Positions 11,228 to 23,942 of a stretch of 64,000 bases of DNA are shown one piece after another. The notes beneath the pieces are model-generated. The model saw only the letters and a list, made by a program, of their open reading frames with translations, did not search any database and was not told the DNA's origin. Each line of letters begins with the position of its first letter. Position 1 is the stretch's first letter. The stretch comes from Limonium bicolor (lineage: Eukaryota; Streptophyta; Magnoliopsida; Caryophyllales; Plumbaginaceae): NCBI GenBank assembly GCA_023374045.1, contig JAIOTZ010000248.1:1-64000 (forward strand), given 5' to 3'. Position numbers and translations under genes: made by a program.

Positions 11228-11538
11228 AAAAGTGTGCAGTGCGTGAAGTAAGATTAGGTGAGATGGCAAGGCTGATGATAGAAGATAGGGAAAAAGGGTT
11301 GATATATGAAATGAGGGTTATTGAAGAGGCCTTGCAAGATGAAATGATGATTAGAGAAAAACAGTTAGATAAAATAAAAATACAGGAGAACAACCTCAAC
11401 GACGTGATCAGTGATTTGAGGAAAAAGTTAGAGGAGGAGTCTGATAGGCTTGGGTTTACAAGGATGATAAATGAGTTGAAGCTGGAGAACCGGAATTTGA
11501 AAATGAGAATTGAGTCGTTGGAGGAGAATTGCCGGTAA
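11224..11538 (+). CDS. Tandem unit 2: coiled-coil half (104 aa)
   Basis: This ATG overlaps the TGA of the membrane half by the pattern ATGA. The 104-codon frame reads MKKCAVREVRLGEMARLM, then alternating charged and hydrophobic residues with strong heptad character through LEENCR. It is the most intact coiled-coil half in the array (no internal stop). The annotated stop falls inside the gtaagt donor region, so after splicing the C terminus would differ by a few residues. Partner and role unknown. It could be translated only by reinitiation or from its own transcript, so it may equally be a pseudogene. Confidence 0.4.
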   Translation: MKKCAVREVRLGEMARLMIEDREKGLIYEMRVIEEALQDEMMIREKQLDKIKIQENNLNDVISDLRKKLEEESDRLGFTRMINELKLENRNLKMRIESLEENCR

Positions 11539-12159
11539 GTTTGGTAAAAATTTGTATGTTTGTTTAATTTGTGTGCGATTTGGTAAATTTTTGTATGTTT
11601 GTTTAAATTGTGTGCGATTCGGTAAATTTTTATATTTCCTTCTTTGTTGACAAAAGACCAAAAGAAGATTCGATGGTGTTGTTTTGACTCTTTGATGGTA
11701 ACCTTATGTATTATATAGTTATTTGTCTGCATATTTTACAATCCAAATGAGAGAACGTGTATTTGTGTTTTTCTTTGTTGTTATTGTTACCTTTATTCTA
11801 TAATTACTTTTGTTTTCTTTTTTTTTGTAGGTGCATCAATTTTTTAAGCACCAACCACCTACTTACATCAATTTTTTCCGCTGAAATCTCAAGTTCCACT
11901 GAAGCCCCCTCAAATAGGTTCCTTACAGTTGGTGGAAGATCTCTTTCAGTTTTTGTTCTCGCTCTTTCAGTTTTTGTTCTCGCTCTTGCGAACATGCATG
12001 CATCAGAAAACAAAAACTTCAGTCAGTTACTCGTGAATATTCTGGCAGTACCAATATATAACTTCATTATTTTTTTTTTGAGCCAAAGCGAAGTCATTGT
12101 TTTGTTTCTGTAAGCAGTAGCCATCTATGAATGTTATACAACTTACTTTCTTGTTGTTC

Positions 12160-12788
12160 ATGGGAGCATTTTGCATTCCAAGCTTTGTGATCAGTAAATA
12201 TGATATGAGAGATTTAGAACACAGAGATATAATGATGTTGTGGGGGTTTATTTTTAGTGTCTGCTGCGGAGAGTGTTTTATTTATGAGAAGTGTGATTCC
12301 AATATAGTGTTGCACCGGTGTTTAGCGCCATGTGTATGGGGATAGCCTGGTGTTTCGAAATTGAAGGCAAAAGAAAAAATGCTGGAGATATAATAATGAT
12401 ACCTACTTTTGTGTTATATATGATACTTGGGGGTAGGTTTAGGGGTTTACAATAGAAAGGTTGATAGCGGAAGATGAAAAAGTGTGCAGTGCGTGAAGTA
12501 AGATTAGGTGACATGGCAAGGCTGGTGATAGAAGATAGGGAAAAAGGGTTGATATATGAAATGAGGGTTATTGAAGAGGCCTTGCAAGATGAAATGATGA
12601 TTAGAGAAAAACAGTTAGATCAAATGAAAATGCAGGTGAACAACCTCAACGACGTGATCAGTGATTTTAGGAAAAAGCTAGAGGAGGAGTCTGATAGGCT
12701 TGGGTTTATAAGGATGATAAATGAGTTGAAGCTGGAGAACCAGAATTTGAAAATGAGAATTGAGTCGTTGGAAGAGATTTGCCGGTAA
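12160..12788 (+). pseudogene. Tandem unit 3: frameshifted copy
   Basis: Same layout as unit 2. The membrane half lacks tct after gcatttt, lost a T in gtgtttgca (frameshift near 12310) and shares the gatagcgg deletion. The coiled-coil half (12474-12788, 104 aa) remains open and ends LEEICR. The membrane part cannot be made as it stands. Confidence 0.5.
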
Positions 12789-13408
12789 GTTTGTTAAAAA
12801 TTTGTATGTTTGTTTAATTTGTGTGCGATTTGGTAAATTTTGTATGTTTGTTTAATTTGCGTGCGATTCGGTAAATTTTTATATTTTCCTTCTTTGTTGA
12901 CAGAAGACCATAAGAAGATTCGATGGTGTTGTTTTGACTCTTTGATGGTAACCTTATGTATTATATAGTTATTTGTCTGCTTATTTTACAATCCAAATGA
13001 GAGAACATGTCTTTGTGTTTTTCTTTGTTGTTATTGTTACCTTTATTCTATAATTACTTTTGTTTTCTTTTTTTTGTAGGTGCATCAATTTTTAAGCACC
13101 AACCACCTACTTACATCAATTTTTTCCGCTGAAATCTCAAGTTCCCATTGAAGCCCCCTCAAATAGGTTCCTTACAGTTGGTGGAAGATCTCTTTCAGTT
13201 TTTGTTCTCGCTCTTTCAGTTTTGTTCTCGCTCTTGCGAACATGCATGCATCAGAAAACAAAAACTTCAGTCAGTTACTCGTGAATATTCTGGCAGTACC
13301 AATATATAGCTTCATTATTTTTTTTTGAGCCAAAGCGAAGTCATCTTGTTTTGTTTCTGTAAGCAGTAGCCATCTATGAATGTTATACAACTTACTTTCT
13401 TGTTGTCC

Positions 13409-14040
13409 ATGGGAGCATTTTCTTGCATTCCAAGCTTTGTGATCAGTAAATACGGTATGAGAGATTTAGAACACAGAGATATAATTATGTTGTGGGGGTT
13501 ATTTTAGTGTCTGCTGCGGAGAGTGTTTTATTTATGAGAAGTGTGATTCCAATATAGTGTTTGCACCGGTGTTTAGCGCCATGTGTATGGGGATAGCCTG
13601 GTGTTTCGAAATTGAAGGCAAAAGAAAAAATGCTGGAGATATAACAATGATACCTACTTTTGTGTTATATATGATACTTGGGGTAGGTTTAGGGGTTTAC
13701 AATAGAAAGGTTGATAGCGGAAGATGAAAAAGTGTGCAGTGCGTGAAGTAAGATTATGTGAGATGGCAAGGCTGGTGATAGAAGATAGGGAAAAGGGTTG
13801 ATATATGAAATGTGGGTTATTGAAGAGGCCTTGCAAGATGAAATGATGATTAGAGAAAAACAGTTTGATCAAATGAAAATGCAGGTGAACAACCTCAACG
13901 ACGTGATCAGTGATTTGAGGAAAAGTTAGAGGAGGAGAGGAGTCAGATAGGCTTGGGTTTACAAGGATGATAAATGAGTTGAAGCTGGAGAACCGGAATT
14001 TGAAAATGAGAATTGAGTCGTTGGAGGAGATTTGCCGGTA
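13409..14040 (+). pseudogene. Tandem unit 4: frameshifted copy truncated by LTR A
   Basis: The membrane frame stops about 30 codons in, because bases are missing in gggggttattttag compared with the other units. The coiled-coil half has further indels (gaaaagggttg, gaaaagttagag, duplicated gaggag). The 3' part of the unit is interrupted at 14510 by the LTR of a minus-strand gypsy element. Confidence 0.55.
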
Positions 14041-14509
14041 AGTTTTCTTAAAATTTTGTATGTTTGTTTAATTTGTGTGCGATTTGGTAAATTTTTGTAT
14101 GTTTGTTTAATTTGCGTGCGATTCGGTAAATTTTTATATTTCCTTCTTTGTTGACAGAAGACCATAAGAAGATTCGATGGTGTTGTTTTGACTCTTTGAT
14201 GGTAACCTTATGTATTATATAGTTATTTGTCTGCTTATTTTACAATCCAAATGAGAGAACGTGTCTTTGTGTTTTTCTTTGTTGTTATTGGTACTTTTAT
14301 TTATAATTACTTTTGTTTTCTTTTTTTTGTAGGTGCATCAATATTTTAAGCACCAACCACCTACTTACATCAATTTTTTCCGCTAAAATCTCAAGTTCCC
14401 ACTGAAGCCCCCTCAAATTAGGTTCCTTACAGTTGGTGGAAGATCTCTTTCAGTTTTTGTTCTCGCTCTTTCAGTTTTTGTTCTCGCTCTTGCGAACATG
14501 CATGCATCA

Positions 14510-17161
14510 TGTAACACCCCTACCGCTAATACTGTCATTACCATCCAATATCTTTATACAATCCAGACTCACGCAGCGGATACTTACATTCTCAACGGTG
14601 GGTGATACAATGCCGTTAGCCACCCACGTGACTAACAAGGCTACTACTACTACTACTACATACAGCATCGGTCTGATGGACCGGAATATCCGAATACTAC
14701 ACACTTACAATACATACTCCAATTACCATATCAAATACTAGAACTTCCCATTCATTACAATACTCCATAAGTTCAATACAATATAATACACCGAGTTTAC
14801 TAAGATCCTTATACAAATACAACACCTCTCTCAATTTCATAAATACTCCTTAGAGTCTAACCACTACCCATTCCTCACAAACTACTTATTTTCTAAGTAC
14901 AAGGTGTACCCCTTGGTACACTACTACTTCAAGGTTACAAGTTCAATACTATTCTCTACGATCTACACTGTCACCGGTCTCTTATTGCGACCATGTCTGC
15001 TTCGGGTACCTGCACACTAAAAACGTTCCCCTAGGGGGTCAGCTTTCGCTGCATATGATAACCGCATACCCCGCGTACTAGTGAGGGTACGCCGACCACT
15101 TGGTCGAATACATGCAGTTCATTTTATTCATACATACATGCATACATGCTTTCATACATTATACTACAATTTTACGCAAGGAATACATACATACACTTCA
15201 ATACATACATGGTAAACCATACAAGCCAGCAGATACATACTTACCTTTCCCGATATCCACAATACACAATACATATACAATACATACACAATACACCATA
15301 CTTGTTAGCTCCTTTTTGTCCACCCGGGTTAATCAGGTGAGATTACTCTTTACTTGTTACACAATACTTACGCATACATACTCATTCTTTACTTACTTAC
15401 TTACTCTAGTCAAGTCGTGGGACCTCCGGCCCGGGGACTACTCTGTCCCCCCACCGGGATTTACTTGGTTCACCAATCCAGGATGCTACCCATTTAAGGG
15501 GTTTGGGCCGTGGACCAGTTTAAGAACCAGGAATCGGATCCAACCACTTGTGTCTCCTCATCCTCACGCGTGGCCGAAACTATATCGGACTTCTACTCGT
15601 TCCAATTTATCCAATACTTAAGTTAGGAGTTAGGTAGTTAGGAATTAGTAGAAGTCATTCATTCAAGCCACATACACAAATACATTACTCATATACACAT
15701 CCATACAAAATACAATACAATATACAAGTACACTATGAGATATAAATACACTTCATCATCATTCATATATTTCATGAATATACAAACTATTGTTCAAGAC
15801 AAATATCAAGACAATGTAAAACAAGCACAAGTAAGTGCAATATAGTCCGATTCATGCATTATCTTATTAGGTGATAAAATAAGCACACAAATCGGGGTAA
15901 CCAGATTAGGATACAGGGCATGAAGAAATCATACCTTTCACCGTTGACTTTGGACTCACCGACTCCCTTCGGTGTTCTACTATTTGAATCCTATTACATA
16001 CATACAGTTGGATGGTTAATTATCCATAATTAACCTTACTGATTACTTTCCTAAGTTTCCTAGTTATATACTAACTCTTTGTTACTTAAATACATTTACT
16101 TACAATTGTTTTCTAAGCTTGTTTATGGCCTTAATCACCATTAAACATCATTACTCATGTCTTAATTATCTTATACTATCATTACCCATCATCACCCATC
16201 CTTAGAATACCTTTTAAACTCATTCTGTAAATTTTGGGGTGGTCCGGGTTTGTGTCCGGGGATACAAACCCGGACCAATACTGGAATTGAGTTACGGGTG
16301 GAATTGTGTGTGGTCCGGGTTTAGGGAAGGGTTTTACAAACCCGGACCATACGATTGTATCTCTCGGGTATGTTTCTATGTGGTCCGGGTTTAGGTCATA
16401 GTTTACAAACCCGGACCATGTGTTTGTAAAACCTCTCGGGTGTATTTTAGGGGGTGGCCGGGTTAGGTCTTGGTTTGCAAACCCGGACATCCATTCTGAA
16501 ATACATTCTGTCGTGTTTTTTTGACTGGTCCGGGTTGTGTACTTGTTTACAAACCCGGACAAGTTGCAGTATTGTAAAATATATATGTTTTTTATTATGT
16601 TTCAACTCCAAACTTCTACCAATCTCTCCCCGATATTCCTACATATAATCTAGGGTGTTTTGACCCTAATTAGGCAATCAAAACTAACCTAATCCTCCTT
16701 ATACCTATCTGTTACAAAACACTCTCCACTGTCCAATTTTCCTCCTGTTACAGTTTTTTTGCTCTTCAACAAATACTACAGATTTTCTCCATACTTCTTC
16801 CCATTATTCCTATGGCTCTTTCATTGCCTCATTTGCATTACACTCAACCCAAAGCCTTACTTAGTACAATACTCATTTTGCTAAATCTTACACATTAATT
16901 CTTCCTTGTTTCTCCAACACATCTCAATACTTCCTGCTACAGATTTTATATCTTTTCATTCTCTTACCACAACTACACTCCTTAGTTACTAAATCATCTC
17001 TACTAAAACCCATACACACCTTTGGTTCTTCATTCACCAAGTCATTCTTAATGCACAATTCCTACTAAAATTTTGCCATAGTTCACCTACTTTTCTTACT
17101 TATCCACACATCTCCTTTCTCATCAAATTCATCCCTATTCTAGCCAAACCTCAAGGGTTCT
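14510..17161 (-). repeat. LTR A: 3' part of a long gypsy LTR, minus strand
   Basis: It starts tgtaacacccctacc, the inverse of the ggggtgttaca terminus, and is the inverted homologue of LTR B (about 32030-34480 plus 63063-63330). The two match across the ends and the hairpin array. It was interrupted at 17161 by element II, and the remaining 5' portion of the LTR (the equivalent of about 30505-32030) is nowhere in the window on this strand. Short open frames inside consist of atacata-rich sequence and show no domains. Confidence 0.8.
16233..16563 (-). repeat. Hairpin array in LTR A (5 units)
   Basis: Five units of the form ggtccgggtt(t) - loop - (a)aacccggacc, some imperfect, spaced about 65-75 bp. 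Ctctcggg spacers follow some of the units. Each unit can fold into a GC-rich stem of about 10 bp. Confidence 0.75.
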
Positions 17162-20028
17162 TGTAACACCCCTACAACGCACTTACCAACTACCGAATTT
17201 CGCAGCGGAATCAAACACCTCAACAGCAACTAAACACTATGGTGCTACAACGCCGTTAACCACCCACGGGGTTAACTAGGCAGAATAAATACAGTGTATC
17301 GGTCTGATGATCAGACTCCGAGCATAGGTCCTAACATCCGTACATAAACAAACAAACCATACCGAGTATTTATCTTACATACCAATCGTAACCTTAAACA
17401 ACCTGTCACTGTGAACAACAGTACCAAAAAAACAACACTACGGGAGCACAGGCGCATCCCGGGTTTATTATACATATACTGAAGTATTCCAGCAGCCTGG
17501 ATCTAGAGCCACTCCGCTTCTTCGATCCTCATCCTGTAAATAAAATATGGAGCCCCCAAAGGGGGTCAGCAACCTTTTGCTGGTATGGTTAACGCGCAGC
17601 CCATCGGCTACCGGGATACGCGCAACCAATTGTCATGATAACATGGCATTTTTTTAAACATCCAACATATATGTAACATAGCTTAGCAAGGGAAATTGCA
17701 TAGCACAACAATAATACATAACACCACAATTCGGTTCACACAAGGAACCTTCCACCATAATTAGTATACATAGTGAGCCTAGAGATTATTGCCAATCTCA
17801 TGCCAAGCTCGTTACCAACCTCGTTACCGTCCAGTTATATCGAACGGTTAACTTAACCCAAGGCGTGTCGGATATAGTAATCCCAAGCACACGACCGAAA
17901 CAACATTTGTATGCCCCTGTGGCCCGACGTGAGTCAGTAAACTAGCTTTGGATAAGCTAAGGGAAAGTTGAAACCAAATTGGAATACAACTCATACATAC
18001 ACCAAGAGAGTCGAACCGGATAGACATCGACTCCCATCATCACACGCGTGGCCGGAACATGACCGGACTCCTCAATTCCCGGGTAGCACTTGTTAGTGAT
18101 TACACAAATAAACTTGTTAAGTCACACACAAACAAGTGTTTAGGTCTGGTTAGACACACCAAGGAAAGGAGTCACAACAATACAATATTACAGTATAACG
18201 ACTGTAAACTCTTTTCATGTCTTAGTCTTATAAGGTCGTAACACACAGAAAAGCAAACAACACCCAAGCCGGTGTAGAACCGGTAGGCAAGACTGCAAGA
18301 AAACCATACCTCGGTCCTTGCCTCGACTCGTTCCCACCTTGAGAGAATCCTATACACATTTAGTAACGTCGGTCAATTAACGTACTAGTTCACCGTTAAC
18401 ATTAACTACTTCATATTTCTAGTTATTTCATTTCCACATTTTATTTTAACTCCTCATCCCTTAAACTATCATTATAACACTCCTGATATGTCATATATAA
18501 CCTCATAATTTCCCTACTAACTTATTCCTATCATTAGACATCATTTAATATCCTCGAACTAATATTTACGTAGTGGTCCGGGACTTGGTCCCTTACTTAG
18601 GTCCCGGACCTATACTTAACAAATTCCTCGGTTATTTTTAATGGGGTGGTCCGGACTTTACCCAGGTCCTAAGTCCCGGACCATTCTAAGCAAATTCTCG
18701 GTAATTTTTTACAGGTTGGTCCGGGTCCTTACATATGGACTAAGTCCGGACCTACGACCACGTATAATTCTCGAAAATTTTAAGGGGTGGTCCGGGCCCT
18801 TACATAGGGTTAAGTCCCGGACCTCTTCCTATTTACAACTCTCGGACTGATTTCGATATATGGTCCGGGACCTCTTCCAGACCCTAGTCCCGGACCAAAC
18901 TTACAGAAGCGACGAACTGGATTTTTTCATGCTCTGTTTCGCGAGTTCTCTTCCCCTATCTGTTATATAAACTTCCCAGTACACCCTTATACTCAAAATT
19001 TCACCCAATATACACCACATAACAACGTAGTGCACAATTTAAATGCATAAATCTTAAACACTGAATTTCCCACAATATATTTGCCTCTCACTGCAAATAC
19101 AAACAGCAGTTCGTATGTTTTTTACTAGTCTTTTGAGAACATTTTTCTAAGTCATAACCATTGGCTCTTTAGGTAGTTTCAGTAGACAACGTAAGTTCTA
19201 CCTTTGGTTAACATAAAACATATAGGAAAACCATTTCTTTGAGTTTCCATACCTTGAAGCAAAAGGAGAAGAACAATACAATAGAAGATGAAACTCAAGC
19301 TCTTCCCATGGAGATTCCTCTTGGCACCAAAGTGGAGCTCTTGAAGATTTGAAAGGAACTACGTCGAAGAGCTTGAAGAAACTAAGAGATCGGTGGTCTC
19401 GGTTTTAGATTGGACAAGTGAGTAAGAAGTTACAAAAATCTGAAGTTGCATGTTTGTGGTGTGCTGTTCGGTCGTGAAAGAGAGGAAAGGAAGGAGAGGC
19501 TACGTGAGATAGTAAGGAAAATAAAAGAGAATGAGTGATGGTGGGGTTCACTTATTGTAGTTTCCTTTTGAAGATATTTAACTAAGTAAAGCAAATAGTG
19601 CTTTTTCAATTAGTACATATCTTCTCAATTAGCTAGTAGTAGTACGTGTGGTGATTCACCACATGTTAACCGACCTCCACTTAACAAAGGGGGTTAATTA
19701 GTCTTTATTTCTCAATTAAACTACACATGTAATATATATTACAAACTAGCTTATTTAGTTACTTTTCACCATAACAAAACACATAAAAGTGGAATATTTA
19801 TTTCTTATTATTTTAAACTGCTAAATGTGTACTAAATAGTACACATATATTATTAAAGAGTATTGATGGACATTTAGCCATTCAAAACTCATTTACAAGA
19901 CAATTTCATTTAGGCAATTAATTATATTACTATTATTAAATTGTTTACTAATATTTCTAAGACTCTTTTTAGTCTTATTAATTTATTATTTAATATTTAA
20001 ACCACTTATTAAGGTTTGGGGTATTTCA
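17162..20028 (-). repeat. 3' LTR of element II
   Basis: Bounded by tgtaacaccc on the left and ggggtatttca on the right, so the minus-strand reading starts tgaaatacccc. The polypurine tract lies immediately next to it. At 2867 bp it is shorter than the LTRs of element IV (about 3.8 kb). It shares the gaccgatac module, the gttaacc palindrome and the cccc hairpin with the other LTRs. Confidence 0.85.
18572..18898 (-). repeat. Hairpin array in element II LTR (5 units)
   Basis: Five stem-loops of the type ggtccgggac...gtcccggacc, about 65-75 bp apart, separated by ctcgg-containing spacers. The stems are the same type as in LTR B. Confidence 0.75.
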
Positions 20029-20046
20029 ATCTACCCCCCTTAAAAG
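20029..20046 (-). promoter_or_regulatory. Polypurine tract of element II
   Basis: The minus-strand reading ttttaaggggggtagat abuts the 3' LTR start. Just upstream lies the hairpin aactttggggacaaagtt, seen also before LTR B (and slightly changed before the 3' LTR of element IV). Confidence 0.8.
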
Positions 20047-20270
20047 AACTTTGTCCCCAAAGTTCATACTTCCCAATTTCTAAACATAAGAACACGGGGA
20101 GAAATTTTAAAACAATACCTCCAGAAACAACATTACAAAACATTACCATCATGCTTACATAACCACGACTTAAGGTCCCAAACACATAATACCATTCAGA
20201 CTCCAAGGTCTGTAACATAACATAGACAATGTATATAATACATGTCGAATGCATCCATAACCGAAACGGC

Positions 20271-20286
20271 TCTACCCCCCTTAAAA
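20271..20286 (-). repeat. Second polypurine-tract copy in element II
   Basis: Sixteen bases (minus strand ttttaaggggggtaga) are identical to the polypurine tract at the LTR border, 241 bp upstream of it and next to the hairpin ggtacggggcgtacc. Element IV has the corresponding duplicate at 59049-59064. Confidence 0.7.
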
Positions 20287-20350
20287 AGGGGTACGCCCCG
20301 TACCCTACACATATAAACACTAAGAAGTAAACAGTGATGGGTACTTCGCC

Positions 20351-20701
20351 TCATCTTATCTTCCAGCTCCCAAGGGCCTCCTCAACGTCCTGGTTAGACC
20401 AGAGGACCTTCACCAGTCGTACTGACTTATGGCGAGTGTCTCGAGTCTTAGTATCCAGAATCCGTACGGGAGTCTCCACTGACCGCATGGTCGGCTCTAA
20501 GGTTAGCCTCTCAGGCTGAGGAAGTACATGAGACGGATGAGACATATACTTCTTCAACTGGGACACATGGAATACATCATGTACCTTGCCCAGCTCAGCA
20601 GGTAAATCAAGTCTGTAAGCTACTGGTCCTATCCGCTCCGTCACAACATAAAGCCCCACATATTTCGGGCTCAACTTTCCTTTCTGGCCAAATCGAAACA
20701 C
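20351..20701 (-). pseudogene. pol: Integrase C-terminal domain plus chromodomain, element II
   Basis: The open stretch begins [10 protein letters not shown], the SH3-like C-terminal domain of chromovirus integrases, continues with [10 protein letters not shown], and ends with the chromodomain core LVKVLWSNQDVEEA. A frameshift just after (alanine-leucine in place of the usual T-W-E-L-E) removes the last helix. Chromodomains target integration to particular chromatin, which fits the repeated nesting of related elements here. About 116 residues are readable. Confidence 0.8.
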
Positions 20702-21650
20702 TCTCCCTTCATGGGGATACCCTAAGAATAATATGATCGCCTACAGCAGCGAACTCCAGGTCACGTCTGCGCCACATCAGCGTACGACTTCTGTCTATCC
20801 TGAGCTTGCTTTCATGTTAGCCCGGATTGGCGAAACGTCTGGCAACTGCCTGAACCGTTTCCATACTCTGGTCCTATGATGACCGTCTCACTCGACTCAT
20901 CCCAGCATAAGGCGTGCGGCATGGTTACCGTACAATGCCTGGAAGGGAGACACTCCTTGATCGAAGCATGGTAACTGGTGTGTTATAACTAAACTCGATC
21001 AGATGTTAGCTCAATCACTCAGTGGGTCTGAAGTCAAGTGCCAAGTGCACGTAACAACCTCAAGTGTTAGATGAGGTCACTACTATGACCATCTCTGTCT
21101 GTGTGGTGAAACGCCGTACCAACTTCACGTACCCTATCAGCTTGCTGTACCCTAGCGCATTCGCTGATCATCCGAATACCGTGATCGAATCGGTACAATC
21201 GTGTCTAAGAATCCTAATCGTCTATGTCAAATGATGTCATGGTATCTCAATACACACGGTCTGCAGTACTTAGCCAGCTATGCCTAGCTGTTCAAGTGCT
21301 TCTCATCAAAGAGCTCGAAGTTTAGCCACTTTCGAGTGTCTTTCATCGGTATGAATCGGCCACTTTGGTCGTCGGTCTACCCACAACCCAAATCATATTC
21401 AGACCTCCCCTTGTAGGCGGAAGCCCTACTACAAAGTCCATAGAGATGTCATGAAACTTCCACTCAGGCACTGGCATTGGCTGTACCATACCACCAGGCC
21501 TTCGGTGCTCAAACTTGACCTTCTGACAAGTGAGACACCTCAACACATAATCATTTACATCCTTTTTCATTCCAGCCCACCAGAAATAACGTTTCATACC
21601 CTTATACATCTTGAAGCTCCAGGGTGAATCGAAGTCGTAGAACTATGGGA
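20702..21650 (-). pseudogene. pol: Integrase core, element II (frameshifted)
   Basis: The longest open piece (21343-21609) contains the zinc-finger end (RCLTCQKVK) and the start of the catalytic core (WKFHDISMDFVVGLP, first catalytic Asp). The rest, down to 20702, is broken into short frames by many indels, although phrases such as SPFQALYG can be found out of frame. Not functional. Confidence 0.7.
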
Positions 21651-21670
21651 TTCACTGAGTATGCGCTCCT

Positions 21671-22310
21671 TCAGCTCGCGCTACTCCTGGGTATACACAG
21701 TCGGCCATTAAGCCTAATCAGGTCATCATCGTGGAGTCTAAGTCGTACTTCTGACCCTCGAATGTGCGTCAATAAGCTTCGTTGTTTAATCTCCACCATA
21801 TACTGATCCGTCATCTGAGCACTCCGCACCTCTTCAACCAAGCTAGTATGAGAGACTAGCGAATGGAGAGAGTGTGCTCGGCGACTCAATGCGTCAGCTA
21901 CCACATTCGCCTTACCCTCCTTATACTGTAAATCGATGTCATAATCATTCAAAAATTCAACCCACCTTCTCTGCCTCATGTTCAACTCTTTCTGAGTGAA
22001 CAAGTATTTCAAGCTCTTGTGGTCAGAATAAATCGTCACACTTACCCCATACAAGTGATGTCGCCATATCTTCAGTGCGAAGACAATGGCCCCAATTCTA
22101 AGTCGTGGGTAGGGTAGTTCTCCTCATGCTTCTTCAGCTGTCGGGAGGCGTATGCTACGACCTTCCCGTGTTGCATCAACACACAACCCATACCCCTGCC
22201 TGATGCGTCGCAATAAACCTCAAAACCATCTGGACCGTCTGGTATAGTCAGGACTGGTGCAGATGTCAGAGCATCCTTGAGCTTCTGAAAGGAAATCTCA
22301 CAGTCAGCTG
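21671..22310 (-). pseudogene. pol: RNase H and integrase N-terminal linker, element II
   Basis: The open frame 21671-22054 reads [20 protein letters not shown] then [20 protein letters not shown] and [10 protein letters not shown], the standard end of the gypsy RNase H domain, followed by the linker to integrase. The first part of RNase H (22060-22310) is out of frame. Confidence 0.8.
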
Positions 22311-23160
22311 TCCACTCGAATGGGCATCCTTTTTCATCAAGGAAGTCATCGGCTTCGAGATACTGGAGAAATCCCTCACAAATCTCCTATAATAACCTGC
22401 CAGACCGAGGAAGCTCCTGATATCGGTAACCGTCTTCGGCCTAGGCCAGGTGCGTACTGCATCTATCTTTGCCGGATCACAGCGATCCCGGCTTCAGAAA
22501 TCACATGACCAAGAAAGGATACTTGGTTCAACCAAAATTCACACTTTGAAAATTTAGCATACAACTGATTCTTTCTCAGTATTTTGCAACACATCTCTAG
22601 GTGGCTTTCATGCTCACCTCTGGATTTCGAATACACAAGTATGTCATCAATGAAGACTACCACTGAGTTGTCCAACTGATCTTGGAACAAAACGGTTCAT
22701 CAGGTCCATGAACTTAGCTGGTGCATTGGATAACCAACGGCATAACCGTAAACTCATAGTGTCCATATCTGGTTCTGAACGCTGTTTCCTCTATATCACT
22801 GTCCTTAACTGCAATCTGATGATAACGGATCGTAAATCTATCTTTGAGAACACTGATGCTCCTCTCAACTGATCAAAACAAGTCGTCGATGCGTGGTAAA
22901 GGATAACGGTTCTTCACCGTAACTGCATTCAGCTCTCGATAATCAATACAAAGGCGGAGGCTACCGTCCTTCTTCTTCACGAAGAGGACCGGCGCTCCCC
23001 ATGGTGAAACACTAGGGCGGATAAAGCCCTTGTCGAGTAGGTCTCTCAACTGCTCCTTGAGCTCTTGTCATCTCTGCTGGAGCCATACGATAAGGTGCCT
23101 TCGCAATAGGTCCGGTGCCTGGAATCAAATCAATCTCAAACTCAACCTCCCGTGCTGGCG
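22311..23160 (-). pseudogene. pol: Reverse transcriptase, element II
   Basis: The open part at 22463-22690 holds the catalytic [11 protein letters not shown] motif (gypsy version of YxDD), followed by KFSKCEFW and LGHVIS. Upstream, the palm and fingers motifs are recognisable on the minus strand but in several frames, including a break at the ...LDYRELN-type region near 22930. Inactive. Confidence 0.8.
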
Positions 23161-23288
23161 GCATGCCCGGCAGTTCCTTAGGAAATACATCAGGAAATTC
23201 CGAGACTACCGGCACATCTGGGCTAAACTCAGGGTCTCTCTCTATGTCCTGGACATAGCAGAGGTATACATCATTCCCTCGTCGTAAC

Positions 23289-23769
23289 TCACGATACATG
23301 GCCATGGCGGTGTGTGATCTGTGTCGAAGGCTCCCTGGGCCTCTGGCGGTATGATATAGTAACCCCATGGACTCCGAAGAAGCAGTCGATGCTCGGCACA
23401 TAGGATTCTACCTTGTACCGCTCCAACCAGTTCATCCCGATAATCACATCAAAACCAAGTCCGTCGAACTCTATCAAGTCGATCGGAAACTCTTCCTCCC
23501 TGATACGTATCACAACGCCTCGGTAGTAGCGGGTACACCTGATCCGCTCTTTCGACGGAGAGTGACTACAAAAGTCCGGCATCCCTTCACCGTCTAACCC
23601 CAGCCTCTTCGCAAATGATAGCGAAATGAATGTATGTGAGGCTCCAGAGTCGAACAAGACCGATGCATCCACGCCATCCACTGGAAAGGTACCGGTGAGG
23701 ATAGTGCCACTCTTGCTGGCTTCTGCCTTATTGCAGACACTAAGCATACCTCCCGTCCGTGTGCACAGC
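23289..23769 (-). pseudogene. pol: Protease and upstream linker, element II
   Basis: The frame 23289-23747 contains the aspartic protease signature LFDSGASHTFIS, with LTGTFPVDG upstream and GFDVIIGMNWLERY downstream. Relative to element IV one base is missing near 23740, which shifts the first codons. The likely exon start is at 23769, directly after an ATGAATTAG acceptor that is conserved with element IV. Confidence 0.75.
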
Positions 23770-23942
23770 CTAATTCATTTGCAAACCATAAGTATACAGT
23801 AGTAACACATTGGGCATACTTCAAAAAATGTCTCTTATTCATAACACACTCCTTACACCATAAGTTGGTTTACATTGTAGACATGGTTAAAGTAGCTTCC
23901 TTAGCATACAACTGGCTTAATACGTTACATGATTACACAAGG

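Larger units (their letters stand above)
9657..14509 (+). repeat. Tandem gene array, four units of about 1.25 kb
   Basis: Units begin at ATG 9657, 10907, 12160 and 13409, so the periods are 1250, 1253 and 1249 bases. Each unit contains the membrane/coiled-coil exon, a short intron, a 44-base exon, a second intron ending in ttttttgtag, a trailing exon-like part with two cagtttttgttctcgctctt repeats, then cttactttcttgttg directly before the next ATGGGAGCA. A partial copy (unit 0) lies at 6510-7190. Unit 4 is cut at 14509 by LTR A. The units differ mainly by single-base changes and homopolymer indels, so the duplications are fairly young. Confidence 0.85.

Noticed and set aside
15120..15310. Repeated catacata motifs as a possible regular array
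   Set aside because: Irregular spacing and no conserved spacers; simple-sequence drift within the LTR.
15100..15621. 173-codon ORF in LTR A rich in Y, T and H
   Set aside because: It is translation of an atacata-rich stretch. The homologous part of LTR B on the other strand is not open in the same way.
20029..20075. The aactttggggacaaagtt hairpin before the polypurine tract as a novel element
   Set aside because: From memory, similar gaggacgaaagttc-type sequences precede the polypurine tract in many Tekay/Del-type chromoviruses, so it is a known family trait.
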